Origin: Parafrigoribacterium_A soli | Lineage (GTDB): Bacteria > Actinomycetota > Actinomycetes > Actinomycetales > Microbacteriaceae | DNA length: 64,000 nt | Direction of reading: 5' to 3' | Assembly: GCF_040227235.1 (NCBI RefSeq) | Contig: NZ_JBELNZ010000001.1 | Location: forward strand, 62,001 to 126,000 | Shown here: positions 51,957 through 60,991 of the stretch, one piece after another | Layout of the letters: each line of letters opens with the position of its first letter | Numbering within the stretch: the stretch's first letter is position 1 | Notes under the pieces: model-generated | What the model was told of the DNA's origin: nothing | Seen by the model: only the letters and a program-made list of their open reading frames with translations | The model's database searches: none | Translations under genes and position numbers: made by a program

Positions 51957-52162
51957 GCTCACTGTTTAGCACGCACCACTGAGCTTTTTGCCGAGATCGG
52001 GGGCACGCGAGGCTCGGCCGGATCTTTCTCGGATTGAGGGCCGCGGCGCGCTATCATGACAGCCTAAGAGGGTTATCTCTTACATCGTCCGGACGCCAGC
52101 CGGGGGCCTGCATACGCGTCACACGAGGACAAGGTGCGCGCTCGAATCACGAGGAGCTTCAA

Positions 52163-53248
52163 TTGACCGCCTACGACGACAACGTCATCGAGTTCCGCCG
52201 CGCCATCCGTGGCTACGATCCGGGCGACGTCGACCGGATCCTCGCCGAACTTAACGAGCGCGTCGAGCGCTACGAGACCGAGCGCCTGGAGAACGGCCGA
52301 CTGATCCAGCGGCTCACGCGCGAACTCGCCGAGGCTCACGAGCGCTCCTCGCAGGTCAAGCCGAGCTTCGCCGAACTCGGCACCGCTTTCGAAGAGACGC
52401 TGCGCGTCGCTGAACGCCAGGCCGGGAAGATGCTGGCTGACGCAGCGGAGGAGGCTTCGGAGCGCCTGTCGAAGGCACGCGCCGAGAGCACCAGGCTGCG
52501 CACCCAGAGCACGCGCGAGAGCCAGACGATCCTCGCCGACGCGCACCAATCGGCCGAAGAGCTGCGGCTCGAGACCGAGCGTGAGGTCGCGCAGGCGCGA
52601 CAGCAGGCGGCGGATGAGACGGCGAAGGCCCGCAACACCCGCACCCGCGCGGAGCGCAGCAGCGCCACCATGATCAGCCAGGCCGAGCGCCAGGTCGCGC
52701 AGATCCAGGCGGAGGCGAGCCACCAGGCGGAACTCATCAAGCGCGAGGCCGCCGAGCTGCTGCACGAAGCACAGCAGAAGCTCGTCACGACCGAGGCTCT
52801 CATTCGCGAGCAGCAGGACGAAGCCGAAACCGCTCGTGCCGCGATTCACGACGACGCCGAGCGCTACGCCCAGAAGGCGTACGCCCAGGCCGACGCGCAC
52901 GTGACCGCGGCCGTGCAGCGTGCGGAAGATCTCAGCATCGAAGCCGAGTCGATCGTCGCGAATGCGTCACAACGCGCGGAGGAAGAGACCCAGAGCACGC
53001 ACGCCTACTGCGAGCGGCTCGTCTCCGCCACAGTCACGCGCGCCACAGCGGTCACGCGAGACACCGACGAGTTGCTTGCCTCCATGATGATGGACGCCGA
53101 AACGCAGCTTTCCGACCTGCGCCGCCAGCAGAACGCCCTGCACCAGTACGTGCAGCGAATGCGCGCATTCTCGCTGAGCGATGAGACCGATCTGGCGCAC
53201 CAGGGCCCCGAGTACACGCCGCCAGCACCGCGAGGGATCAGCGCCTAA
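52163..53248 (+). CDS. DivIVA-like coiled-coil protein, TTG start
   Basis: A 361-residue protein. The N-terminus (EFRRAIRGYDPGDVDRILAEL, about residues 9-29) has the DivIVA membrane-binding/dimer pattern with 'GYDxxDVD'. Residues ~30-340 are a long, Ala/Glu/Arg/Gln-rich coiled coil. The TTG at 52163 is chosen because GAGGAG lies 6 nt upstream and the DivIVA motif begins right after it. It is not the canonical Wag31 (which lies in the ftsZ region), so it is an additional polar-scaffold or cytoskeletal protein. No partner is evident; neighbours are a nei-type gene and rpiB. Confidence 0.82.
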   Translation: MTAYDDNVIEFRRAIRGYDPGDVDRILAELNERVERYETERLENGRLIQRLTRELAEAHERSSQVKPSFAELGTAFEETLRVAERQAGKMLADAAEEASERLSKARAESTRLRTQSTRESQTILADAHQSAEELRLETEREVAQARQQAADETAKARNTRTRAERSSATMISQAERQVAQIQAEASHQAELIKREAAELLHEAQQKLVTTEALIREQQDEAETARAAIHDDAERYAQKAYAQADAHVTAAVQRAEDLSIEAESIVANASQRAEEETQSTHAYCERLVSATVTRATAVTRDTDELLASMMMDAETQLSDLRRQQNALHQYVQRMRAFSLSDETDLAHQGPEYTPPAPRGISA

Positions 53249-53267
53249 CGCCCGATCGACCTGGCGC

Positions 53268-53753
<486 letters not shown>

Positions 53754-53759
53754 GATCCC

Positions 53760-53765
53760 AGTCTA
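53760..53765 (-). promoter_or_regulatory. -10 box of rpiB (leaderless spacing)
   Basis: TAGACT is read on the minus strand, 6 nt before the ATG at 53753. Confidence 0.5.
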
Positions 53766-53794
53766 GAAGTGACCGAGGCACCCCTTCGCACGGC

Positions 53795-54376
53795 TCAGGG
53801 GCGCAGGAATCCGGTCTTCGCGAGCAGCTCGGTCTCGCGATCGGCGCCGGGCGGCGTCTCGAGTTCGGGACCGAACACGCCCATCGCGCGCCAGACATCC
53901 GCCTGTGGCACGATGTGCTCCCAGAGACCCTCGACGAGTTCGGCAGGCAGGGAGTATTCGAGCCCCAGAAGTTTCGCAATCGACCAGGCCTGGAAGGCTC
54001 GATAGGTCGCGGTGTGCTCGAAGAACTCCCCTACGGTGAAGTCGCCGTAGCTCAGGTGGGCGACACCCTGCGGGTCGTCATGCGCGAGCACAGCGCGGGT
54101 CGCCACATCGTTCAGTCGGTCATAGCTGGCAACGGCGTCGTCGCCGAGCAGGTCACCCGCGTAGCGATCACCGACCTCCTTGATCGTGCGACCGGCAAGA
54201 ACGTCGGGCACCCACGCCTCATCGAAGGCGTGAGCGGCAAGGATGTCGCGGAGGGTGGGACTCTCGACCCTGCTCCAGTCCGCGGGCGCCGCGAGCGAGA
54301 GCTGGGCGGGCTGGATGCGATCGATGACGGAGCGCAACGCGGCATCCGCCTGAAGGAACAACTGTTTCTGCTTCAT
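53795..54376 (-). CDS. DinB-fold protein, mycothiol-dependent maleylpyruvate isomerase-like
   Basis: A 193-residue helical protein. The pattern ADWSRVESPTLRDILAAHAFDEAWVPDVLAG in the first half and VGEFFEHTATYRAFQAWSIAK in the second matches the TIGR03086/MDMPI_N group of DinB-like proteins. Several of those use mycothiol and a metal ion. The histidines in these two segments are candidate metal ligands. The substrate is unknown. A TACCGT box 6 nt before the ATG suggests its own leaderless transcript. Confidence 0.75.
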   Translation of the reverse strand: MKQKQLFLQADAALRSVIDRIQPAQLSLAAPADWSRVESPTLRDILAAHAFDEAWVPDVLAGRTIKEVGDRYAGDLLGDDAVASYDRLNDVATRAVLAHDDPQGVAHLSYGDFTVGEFFEHTATYRAFQAWSIAKLLGLEYSLPAELVEGLWEHIVPQADVWRAMGVFGPELETPPGADRETELLAKTGFLRP

Positions 54377-54382
54377 CGCCGC

Positions 54383-54388
54383 ACGGTA
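54383..54388 (-). promoter_or_regulatory. -10 box of the DinB-fold gene (leaderless spacing)
   Basis: TACCGT is read on the minus strand, 6 nt before the ATG at 54376. Confidence 0.45.
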
Positions 54389-54409
54389 GCACCGACAGGC
54401 GACAGCGGG

Positions 54410-55834
54410 TCAGGAATCGAAGCCGAGGCCGACCGCATCCAGTGTCTTGAGCAGCAGGTTGCGCCTGCCCTCGTTGTGATCGGCTCGATCGAGGGCCCAG
54501 CGCGAGGCCTGCACACCGGCGTAGGTGGCGGGCTCGGGTGGGAACGGAAGTGGCATCGAGCGCACCATCTCGAGGCTCGTGCGCTCGGTCTCCTCCCCCG
54601 CGAGATGGTCGAGCATGACACTGGCAGCGAACCGCGTCGCCGCGACGCCGAGCCCGGTGAACCCCGCGGCGTACGCGACCCGGCCCTGCCGCGCCCGGCC
54701 GAAGAAGGCGCAGAAGCGACTCGAGGTGTCGATGACGCCGGCCCAACGGTGCGTGAAACGGACGCCCTCGAGCTGCGGAAAGGTCGTGAAGAAGTGGCTC
54801 GCGAGCTTCTGGAACGTCTGTGGTCGGTCCTCATACCGGCGACGGATGCGACCGCCGTAGTGATAGATCGCATCGTAGCCGCCCCAGAGGATGCGATTGT
54901 CTGCGCTCAGCCGGTAGTAGTGGAACTGGTTACCGAGATCGGAGACGCCCTGCCGGTTCGTCCACCCGATGCTCGCGAGCTGTGCGTCGCTCAGCGGCTC
55001 CGTCATGAGCACGTAGTCGTAGACCGGAACGGTGTGCAGCCGGTAGCGCTTGAGCAGAGACGGGAAGGCATTCGTGGCGAGGGCCACTCGGTCTGCGGCC
55101 ACGAAACCGGCCGCCGTGAGCACCGTGACCGGCCCGCCTCGAACCTCGCTATCGAGGGCGGTCACCGGCGAATGCTCAAGGATCTCGACGCCGGCATCGA
55201 GGCAGGCGCGAGCGAGTTCCATCGCGAGCTTTGCGGGGTGCACCATGGCCGTTGCCCGAGTACTCCAGAGCCCGCCGAGGTAGGTAGGCGAATCGACTTG
55301 CGTGCGCATCGCCTCGGCGTCGAAGAAGAGCTCGGTGGCGCCGTCGTGGGCCTCGCGCAGCTCCGCTATCTGGTAGTCCTCGGTGGCCACGGCGAGGGAG
55401 CCGGTGCGCTCGAAGTCGCAGTCGAGAGCGAGATCGCGCACCGTCGCCTCGATCTCGTCGAGGTTCTGCTGGCCCAGGCGATCGAGCTGTTCGAGTTCGC
55501 GCGGGAAGCGGCTTCGACCGTTCGGCTCGCCGTGCGTGAGCGTGGACTCGCAGAATCCGCCGTTGCGACCGGATGCCGCCCAGCCGATGGTCTTCGCCTC
55601 CAGGATGACGACCCGGGCATCCGGGTCACGCTGCTTCGCCTGCAGCGCCGTCCACAGTCCCGCATAGCCGCCGCCCACCACGACGAGCTCGGCACTCCTG
55701 CTGCCCGTGAGCCGCGGAAAGGACGACCGACTCGGCAGGTCATCGAGCCAGAACGGCGTGAGCCGAGCGCCACGCAACGAGGAACTGATGACGCGCGGGT
55801 CGGGACTCGAACGCTCGAAAACGGTGGTTGCCAC
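54410..55834 (-). CDS. FAD-dependent oxidoreductase of the DadA/gamma-glutamylputrescine oxidase type
   Basis: A 474-residue flavoenzyme. The Rossmann motif ELVVVGGGYAGLWTAL (about residues 49-64) is preceded by a 45-residue N-terminal lead containing TPFWLDDLP. GWAASGRNGGFCE binds the flavin. C-terminal YAAGFTGLGVAATR completes the FAD site. The architecture is that of the DAO family and resembles gamma-glutamylputrescine oxidases, but the amine substrate is inferred. Start is GTG at 55834, with TAGTGT exactly 6 nt upstream. The DinB-fold gene lies 33 bp downstream but has its own -10 box. Confidence 0.88.
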   Translation of the reverse strand: MATTVFERSSPDPRVISSSLRGARLTPFWLDDLPSRSSFPRLTGSRSAELVVVGGGYAGLWTALQAKQRDPDARVVILEAKTIGWAASGRNGGFCESTLTHGEPNGRSRFPRELEQLDRLGQQNLDEIEATVRDLALDCDFERTGSLAVATEDYQIAELREAHDGATELFFDAEAMRTQVDSPTYLGGLWSTRATAMVHPAKLAMELARACLDAGVEILEHSPVTALDSEVRGGPVTVLTAAGFVAADRVALATNAFPSLLKRYRLHTVPVYDYVLMTEPLSDAQLASIGWTNRQGVSDLGNQFHYYRLSADNRILWGGYDAIYHYGGRIRRRYEDRPQTFQKLASHFFTTFPQLEGVRFTHRWAGVIDTSSRFCAFFGRARQGRVAYAAGFTGLGVAATRFAASVMLDHLAGEETERTSLEMVRSMPLPFPPEPATYAGVQASRWALDRADHNEGRRNLLLKTLDAVGLGFDS

Positions 55835-55840
55835 GGCACC

Positions 55841-55846
55841 ACACTA
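55841..55846 (-). promoter_or_regulatory. -10 box of the DadA-type oxidoreductase gene (leaderless spacing)
   Basis: TAGTGT is read on the minus strand, 6 nt before the GTG at 55834. Confidence 0.45.
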
Positions 55847-55898
55847 GCTAAATCAGTTGTGAAAAGCCCGCGTCAGCGCGGAATCCGTCGTCACTTGA

Positions 55899-56525
55899 TC
55901 AGTCGAAGATCGGTTCCCTCGTGCGCGAACGCTTGAGTTCGAAGAAGCCGTCGTAGCCGGCGAGCGCGAGGGTGCCGTCCCACAGCGCAACGGCCTGCTC
56001 ACCACGCGGCGTCGGGGACATGACCGGGCCGAAGAACGCCGCATCGCCGACCGCGATCACGGGAGTGCCGACATCCTGCCCCACCCTGCCGATGCCGTCG
56101 AAGTGCGAGGCTCGCATCTGCTCATCGAACTCCTCCGAGTCGGCGTAGCGGGCAAGCTCCTGCGGGAGACCGACTTCGGCGAGCGCCTCGTCGATGATGG
56201 CCTCGACATCCTTTCGGTGCCCCGGATGGATGCGCGTGCCCAGCGCATCGTAGAGCGGCTTCACATACTGCTGGCCGTGCAGCTCGCGAACGGCGGACAC
56301 GAGACGCGTGTAGCGCAACGCCCTGGGGAAGAACGAGCGATACTCCTCGCTCACGTCGGTGTTCTCGTTGAGCACCGCGAGGCTCATCACGTGCCAGGTG
56401 ACATCGAGCCGCCGGTGCTTCGCGACCTCGTCCACCCAGCGGCTCGTCATCCAGGCCCAGGGACAGGAGGGATCGAACCAGAAATCGACGGCGGTTGACG
56501 CGGGCTGAACGGATACATCACTCAT
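55899..56525 (-). CDS. DsbA-fold protein, Rv2466c/mycothiol-dependent nitroreductase-like
   Basis: A 208-residue cytoplasmic thioredoxin-fold protein without a signal peptide. The start of the fold reads VDFWFDPSCPWAWMTSRW, with the redox motif C-P-W-A in place of C-P-W-C. The remainder (HVMSLAVLNENTDV, GTPVIAVGDAAFFGPVMSP, GYDGFFELKRSRTREP) closely follows what I recall of M. tuberculosis Rv2466c, a mycothiol-dependent reductase. Lacking the resolving cysteine, it would have to work by a monothiol mechanism, probably with mycothiol. It is divergent from the next gene. Confidence 0.88.
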   Translation of the reverse strand: MSDVSVQPASTAVDFWFDPSCPWAWMTSRWVDEVAKHRRLDVTWHVMSLAVLNENTDVSEEYRSFFPRALRYTRLVSAVRELHGQQYVKPLYDALGTRIHPGHRKDVEAIIDEALAEVGLPQELARYADSEEFDEQMRASHFDGIGRVGQDVGTPVIAVGDAAFFGPVMSPTPRGEQAVALWDGTLALAGYDGFFELKRSRTREPIFD

Positions 56526-56621
56526 ATCCCCAGCAAACCACAGCGCTCTGACCGATATTCCGCTCTGGCCTAAGCCTGCAAGTCGGAGCAGACTGGAAGA
56601 AGAGACTCTCTGGAGGCCACA

Positions 56622-57302
56622 ATGCCGAAAAGCGATTCAGCCGTTCTCATGCCGGTGCTCTCCGCGGGCAGACACCGAAGCCCGAGGCAGGGTGCCTGCT
56701 TCATGGAATTCGCCTCCTGGCTCGCTGGCGAGCGCTGGAGCGATCATCCCTCCTGCACGAACCCCGCCCTCGCGTCACTCGCGAGACTCGTGAATGACTG
56801 CACCTCCGATCGCGAGCGCGGACGGCTGGTCGAACTCATTCCCTCGGTGATCGGGCTCGTGGATGACGACCCGCTGACGACGGTGTTGGTCGCGGTTCGC
56901 GCCGCGAGCGCCGCCGTCGCGGTCGCCTGCGAGGACCGCCAGCGCGCGCTCGCGACCGGGCTCTTGTGCTTCGAGCGTTACCTCGGCACCAGTTCAGACC
57001 CCATCGCGAATCGTGCCCTTCGGCTCATCGAGACGGGACTCGCGAGCGCACCGGCCGCCGCCCTCTGGGCCCAGGAGTTCTCACGGGGCGAAGCCGTGCC
57101 GCGCACCCGCGACCTCCCGCGCATCTGCGAGGCGGCCCTCCGGGTCTCGGTCGTCGGCATCGCCGAGGCCTGCATCGAGGACGCGGACGGGACGCTGCGC
57201 GAGCTGCTCATCCGGGCGATCGCCGACCTCAGTACCTCTTCGCATCGCTCGCACCGCCCGATCGACCACGAGTTCGCACGCACCCTGTTGCAGCCCGCCT
57301 GA
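56622..57302 (+). CDS. Conserved hypothetical protein (226 aa)
   Basis: A soluble, mostly helical protein. The segment MEFASWLAGERWSDHPSC begins at residue 28 and is followed by LASLARLVNDCTSDRERGRL and LIPSVIGLVDDDP. I recall similar proteins of unknown function in Micrococcales. The start could alternatively be the internal ATG at 56703; the annotated ATG has TGGAGG upstream and so is preferred. No catalytic motif is visible. It lies 71 bp before pepN on the same strand but has no obvious link to it. Confidence 0.78.
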   Translation: MPKSDSAVLMPVLSAGRHRSPRQGACFMEFASWLAGERWSDHPSCTNPALASLARLVNDCTSDRERGRLVELIPSVIGLVDDDPLTTVLVAVRAASAAVAVACEDRQRALATGLLCFERYLGTSSDPIANRALRLIETGLASAPAAALWAQEFSRGEAVPRTRDLPRICEAALRVSVVGIAEACIEDADGTLRELLIRAIADLSTSSHRSHRPIDHEFARTLLQPA

Positions 57303-57373
57303 GCCGCCGCCCAACTTCGCGCTACTAGGCTGGATTCGGGACACAATCCAGTCAGCGAAGAAGGAGCAAAACC

Positions 57374-59935
57374 GTGCCAGGAGAGAACCTCACCAGGGTC
57401 GAAGCGCAGGAGCGTAAAGCACTCGTCTCGGTCTCAAGCTACGACGTGACGCTCGACCTCACCACGGGTGAGGAGACCTTCCTCAGCACGACGGTGGTGG
57501 CCTTCTCGGCCACGGCAGGCGCATCCACCTTCATCGACGCCTTCACCCGCACGGTTCGCTCCGTTAACCTCAACGGCGTCGAACTCGATGCCGCGTCCGT
57601 GAGCGACGGCGTGCGCATCCAGCTCGACGGACTGGCCGATGACAACGTGCTCACGGTGGTCGCGGATGTCGCATACACGAACACGGGCGAGGGCCTGCAC
57701 CGCTTCGTCGACCCGGTCGACGGCGAGGTGTATCTCTACAGCCAGTTCGAGGTGCCGGATTCCCGCCGCGTCTTCGCCGTGTTCGAGCAGCCCGACCTCA
57801 AGGCGCGCTTCACCTTCACGGTGACCGCACCCAGCGAGTGGGCGGTCGTGAGCAACTCGCCAACCCCCCAGCCGGAGATAGTGGACGGGCGGCGCTCGAC
57901 CTGGCGTTTCGCGCCCACTCCGGTGCTGTCGAGCTACGTGACCGCGCTCATCGCAGGACCGTACGCCGTCGTGCGCGACGAGCTGACGAGCCGCGACGGC
58001 CGCGTGATTCCACTCGCGATCTACGCGCGCAAGTCGCTCAGCCAGTACCTCGATGCCGACTACATCTTCGAGAAGACCCGTCAGGGCTTCGCCTACTACG
58101 AGGAGAAGTTCGACCACCCGTACCCCTTCGAGAAGTACGACCAGTTGTTCGTGCCCGAGTTCAACGCGGGCGCGATGGAGAACGCCGGCGCGGTCACCTT
58201 CACCGAAACCTACGTGTTCCGCTCCAAGGTGACCGACGCCATCAAGGAGCGCCGCGTCGTCACGATCCTGCACGAGCTCGCCCACATGTGGTTCGGCGAC
58301 CTCGTCACCATGAAGTGGTGGAACGACCTGTGGCTGAACGAGTCGTTCGCCGAGTGGGCGTCCACGATCGCGACCGCAGAGGCCACGGAGTGGACCGAGG
58401 CCTGGACGACCTTCCAGGCGATGGAGAAGAGCTGGGCATACCGGCAGGACCAGCTCCCGTCGACGCATCCGGTGGTTGCCACCATCAACGACCTCGAGGA
58501 TGTTCAGGTCAACTTCGACGGGATCACCTACGCCAAGGGTGGCTCGGTCCTCAAGCAGCTGGTGGCCTGGGTGGGGCGCGACGCCTTCTTCACCGGCGTC
58601 GCCGCGTACCTCAACAAGCACGCCTGGGGCAACGCCGAGCTCGCGGACCTGCTCGAGGAGCTGGAGAAGGCCAGCGGGCGCGACCTCACGAGCTGGGCCA
58701 AGCTCTGGCTCGAGACCGCGGGTGTAAACACGCTGCGACCGCACATCGAGACCGACGACTCCGGCGTCATCACCTCCTTCACCGTGTTGCAGAGCGCGCC
58801 GGAGGACTACCCGACCATCCGTCCGCATCGCCTCGCCATCGGCTTCTACGATCTGGATGGCGGCCGGCTCACGCGCAGTCACCGGATCGAGGTCGACATC
58901 GACGGTGAGTCGAGCGAGATTGCCGAGCTCGTCGGCCTGAAGAAGCCCTCGCTCGTGCTCATCAACGACGACGACCTCGCCTACGCGAAGATCCGGCTCG
59001 ACGCGGATTCGCTCGCCGTGGCGATCGAGAACCTCGCGGGCATCGAGAACCCGCTGGCCCGCTCGCTCGTCTGGGGCGCGGCGTGGGACGCGACGCGCGA
59101 CGCGGAGATGCCCGCGAGCGACTATGTGCGGCTCGTGCTGAGCAATATCGCCTCGGAGACCGAGAGCACCACGATCCGCACCACCCTTGCGCAGCTCGGC
59201 ACAACGATCCGCTTCTACGTGACTCCGGCCTCGCGTGCGCAGGCGGTTGCGCAGGTCGGTGATGCGCTCTGGGCCCTGGCCCAGGATGCCGCCCCCGGCT
59301 CCGACGCACAGTTCCAGTTCGTGAAGTACTTCGCGAACCTCGCGTCCACTCCGGCACACGTGGACGCCCTGCGCGGCCTGCGCGATGGCTCGGCGGGCCT
59401 GCCGGGCCTCACGATCGACACCGACCTCGGCTGGGAACTGCTCGAGGGCCTCGTGCTGAACGGTGCGGCGGGCCAGGCCGAGATCGATGCGGCCCTTGCA
59501 GCCGACAACACGGCCAACGGGCAGCAGGCGGCAGCTCGCGCCGCGGCCACGATCCCGACCGAGGCGGGCAAGCTCGCCGCCTTCGATTCGGTGGTCGACC
59601 CCGGCGGCGACCGCGCTGGCGCCGAATTGTCGAACGCGATAGTGCGCGCCACGACGGTCGGATTCCAGCACACCAATGACCCGTCCGTCCTCGGCGCCGT
59701 GGTCGACCGCTATTTCTCGAGCCTCATCGGGATCTGGGAGAGCCGCAGCTACCACATCGCGGAAACCCTCGTGGTTGGGCTGTATCCGGCACCGCTGGCC
59801 TCCGAGGGACTGCGGGACGCCACCGAGGCGTGGCTCGACGCAAACCCCGGCATCCCCGCTCTGCGCCGGCTCGTCACCGAGAACCTCGCCGGCGTCATCC
59901 GTGCGTTGAAGGTGCAGGCCCGCGACGCCGAGTGA
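57374..59935 (+). CDS. pepN: Aminopeptidase N (M1 family)
   Basis: A zinc aminopeptidase that removes N-terminal residues from peptides. The 853-residue protein has the exopeptidase motif GAMEN (in FNAGAMENAGAVTF) and the zinc site HELAH (300-304) with E323 (HExxH-x18-E). The C-terminal ERAP1-like helical domain is complete. A GTG start at 57374 has AAGGAG 10 nt upstream. A TAGGCT box (57326-57331 region) gives a leader of about 40 nt. A 56-bp hairpin begins 6 bp after the stop. Confidence 0.96.
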   Translation: MPGENLTRVEAQERKALVSVSSYDVTLDLTTGEETFLSTTVVAFSATAGASTFIDAFTRTVRSVNLNGVELDAASVSDGVRIQLDGLADDNVLTVVADVAYTNTGEGLHRFVDPVDGEVYLYSQFEVPDSRRVFAVFEQPDLKARFTFTVTAPSEWAVVSNSPTPQPEIVDGRRSTWRFAPTPVLSSYVTALIAGPYAVVRDELTSRDGRVIPLAIYARKSLSQYLDADYIFEKTRQGFAYYEEKFDHPYPFEKYDQLFVPEFNAGAMENAGAVTFTETYVFRSKVTDAIKERRVVTILHELAHMWFGDLVTMKWWNDLWLNESFAEWASTIATAEATEWTEAWTTFQAMEKSWAYRQDQLPSTHPVVATINDLEDVQVNFDGITYAKGGSVLKQLVAWVGRDAFFTGVAAYLNKHAWGNAELADLLEELEKASGRDLTSWAKLWLETAGVNTLRPHIETDDSGVITSFTVLQSAPEDYPTIRPHRLAIGFYDLDGGRLTRSHRIEVDIDGESSEIAELVGLKKPSLVLINDDDLAYAKIRLDADSLAVAIENLAGIENPLARSLVWGAAWDATRDAEMPASDYVRLVLSNIASETESTTIRTTLAQLGTTIRFYVTPASRAQAVAQVGDALWALAQDAAPGSDAQFQFVKYFANLASTPAHVDALRGLRDGSAGLPGLTIDTDLGWELLEGLVLNGAAGQAEIDAALAADNTANGQQAAARAAATIPTEAGKLAAFDSVVDPGGDRAGAELSNAIVRATTVGFQHTNDPSVLGAVVDRYFSSLIGIWESRSYHIAETLVVGLYPAPLASEGLRDATEAWLDANPGIPALRRLVTENLAGVIRALKVQARDAE

Positions 59936-59941
59936 GTTTCG

Positions 59942-59997
59942 GGGCCAATCCGTCCGCACCGGGTCGCTGCGTCGGCCCAAGTGAGCCGGGTTGGCCC
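59942..59997 (+). terminator. 56-bp hairpin after pepN
   Basis: An imperfect 24-bp stem (left arm gggccaatccgtccgcaccgggtc) with an 8-nt loop. It ends in ttggccc-ttg, a weak U-tract. Length, loop size and the first 11 bases of the arm match the tig terminator hairpin at 42579-42634. Confidence 0.65.
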
Positions 59998-60050
59998 TTG
60001 TGCCCACCGAAGTACATCGACCGGATGATTTTTCGTGAGGGGCCGCCAAC

Positions 60051-60056
60051 TAGGCT
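60051..60056 (+). promoter_or_regulatory. -10 box upstream of the ABC exporter
   Basis: TAGGCT is followed by 6 nt and then ATG of a 5-codon mini-ORF (60063), not by the ABC start codon itself. Confidence 0.45.
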
Positions 60057-60062
60057 GAAGGC

Positions 60063-60080
60063 ATGAGGATGACTTCGTGA
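60063..60080 (+). CDS. Candidate leaderless mini-ORF MRMTS
   Basis: ATG-AGG-ATG-ACT-TCG-TGA begins 6 nt after a TAGGCT box. Its TGA overlaps the GTG of the ABC ATPase gene as GTGA. Its likely role, if translated, is to bring ribosomes from a leaderless start onto the ABC gene. There is no conservation evidence. Confidence 0.35.
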   Translation: MRMTS

Positions 60081-60991
60081 TCGAGGCGACCAACCTGACG
60101 AAGCGCTACGGCGGTAAGACGGCGGTGAACGATGTCTCGTTCACGGTGCAACCGGGCCTAGTCACCGGCTTTCTCGGCCCCAACGGCGCCGGCAAGTCGA
60201 CCACCATGCGGCTCATCGTCGGTCTCGACCGGCCGAGCGCCGGCACGGTGACCGTGAACGGGGCCGATTATCGCACCCTGCGGGCACCGCTTCGCGAGGT
60301 GGGCGTGCTGCTCGATGCGAAGGCCGTGCACACCGGCAGGAGCGCTCGCGGGCACCTCCTGGCGATCGCGGCGACCCACGGCATCCGCAAGGCCCGCGTC
60401 GACGAGGTGATCGAGCTCACGGGCCTCGCCTCCGTCGCACGCAAGCGCGTCGGCGGCTTCTCCCTCGGCATGGGCCAGCGGCTCGGCATCGCCGCGGCGC
60501 TCCTCGGCGACCCGGCCACGCTCATCCTCGACGAACCGGTCAACGGGCTCGACCCCGAGGGCGTGATCTGGGTGCGCAATCTCGCCAGGCACCTCGCCAG
60601 GGAGGGCCGAACGGTCTTTCTGTCCTCGCACCTCATGAGCGAGATGGCCCAGACCGCAGACCACATCATCGTGCTCGGGCGCGGGCGCGTGATCGCCGAC
60701 GCTCCCGTGGCGGACATTCTCGCGCTCGCCAGTGGTTCTGCTGTGAGAGTGCGAACGCCGGATGCCGACCGCTTCGCGACCCTGCTCGCGAGCGCCGGGC
60801 AGGTCACCAGGCCCGAACCGGACCTCCTCACGGTGAGCGGGCTGACCGCCGCGCGCATCGGGGAACTCGCGAGTCAGGAACGCGTGGTGCTGCACGAGCT
60901 CTCCCCCGTCACCGGGTCGCTCGAGGACGCCTACCTTGCCCTGACCCAGGACGAAGTCGAGTACCACGCCGGCGGAACGGACGCAGCATGA
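60077..60991 (+). CDS. ABC transporter ATP-binding protein (exporter type)
   Basis: A 304-residue single-domain ATPase with Walker A GPNGAGKST, Q-loop region VGVLLDAKAVHTGRSARG, a signature variant FSLGMGQRLG in place of LSGGQ, and Walker B LILDEPVNGLDPEG. FSLGMGQR is typical of the CcmA/DrrA-like group that handles lipids, antibiotics or bacteriocins. The GTG start overlaps the mini-ORF stop. It is followed by its permease with a 4-bp overlap. Confidence 0.93.
   Translation: MIEATNLTKRYGGKTAVNDVSFTVQPGLVTGFLGPNGAGKSTTMRLIVGLDRPSAGTVTVNGADYRTLRAPLREVGVLLDAKAVHTGRSARGHLLAIAATHGIRKARVDEVIELTGLASVARKRVGGFSLGMGQRLGIAAALLGDPATLILDEPVNGLDPEGVIWVRNLARHLAREGRTVFLSSHLMSEMAQTADHIIVLGRGRVIADAPVADILALASGSAVRVRTPDADRFATLLASAGQVTRPEPDLLTVSGLTAARIGELASQERVVLHELSPVTGSLEDAYLALTQDEVEYHAGGTDAA

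Noticed and set aside
51957..51962. GTG start two codons upstream of the Nei-type gene
   Set aside because: The catalytic proline must be residue 2, so initiation has to occur at the ATG at 51956.
57434..60049. 871-codon open frame antisense to pepN
   Set aside because: It mirrors the high-GC codon-position bias of pepN, has no recognisable motif, and pepN is certain. The same applies to other long antisense frames at 1477-3180, 5216-7096, 17742-20204 and 60931-62976.
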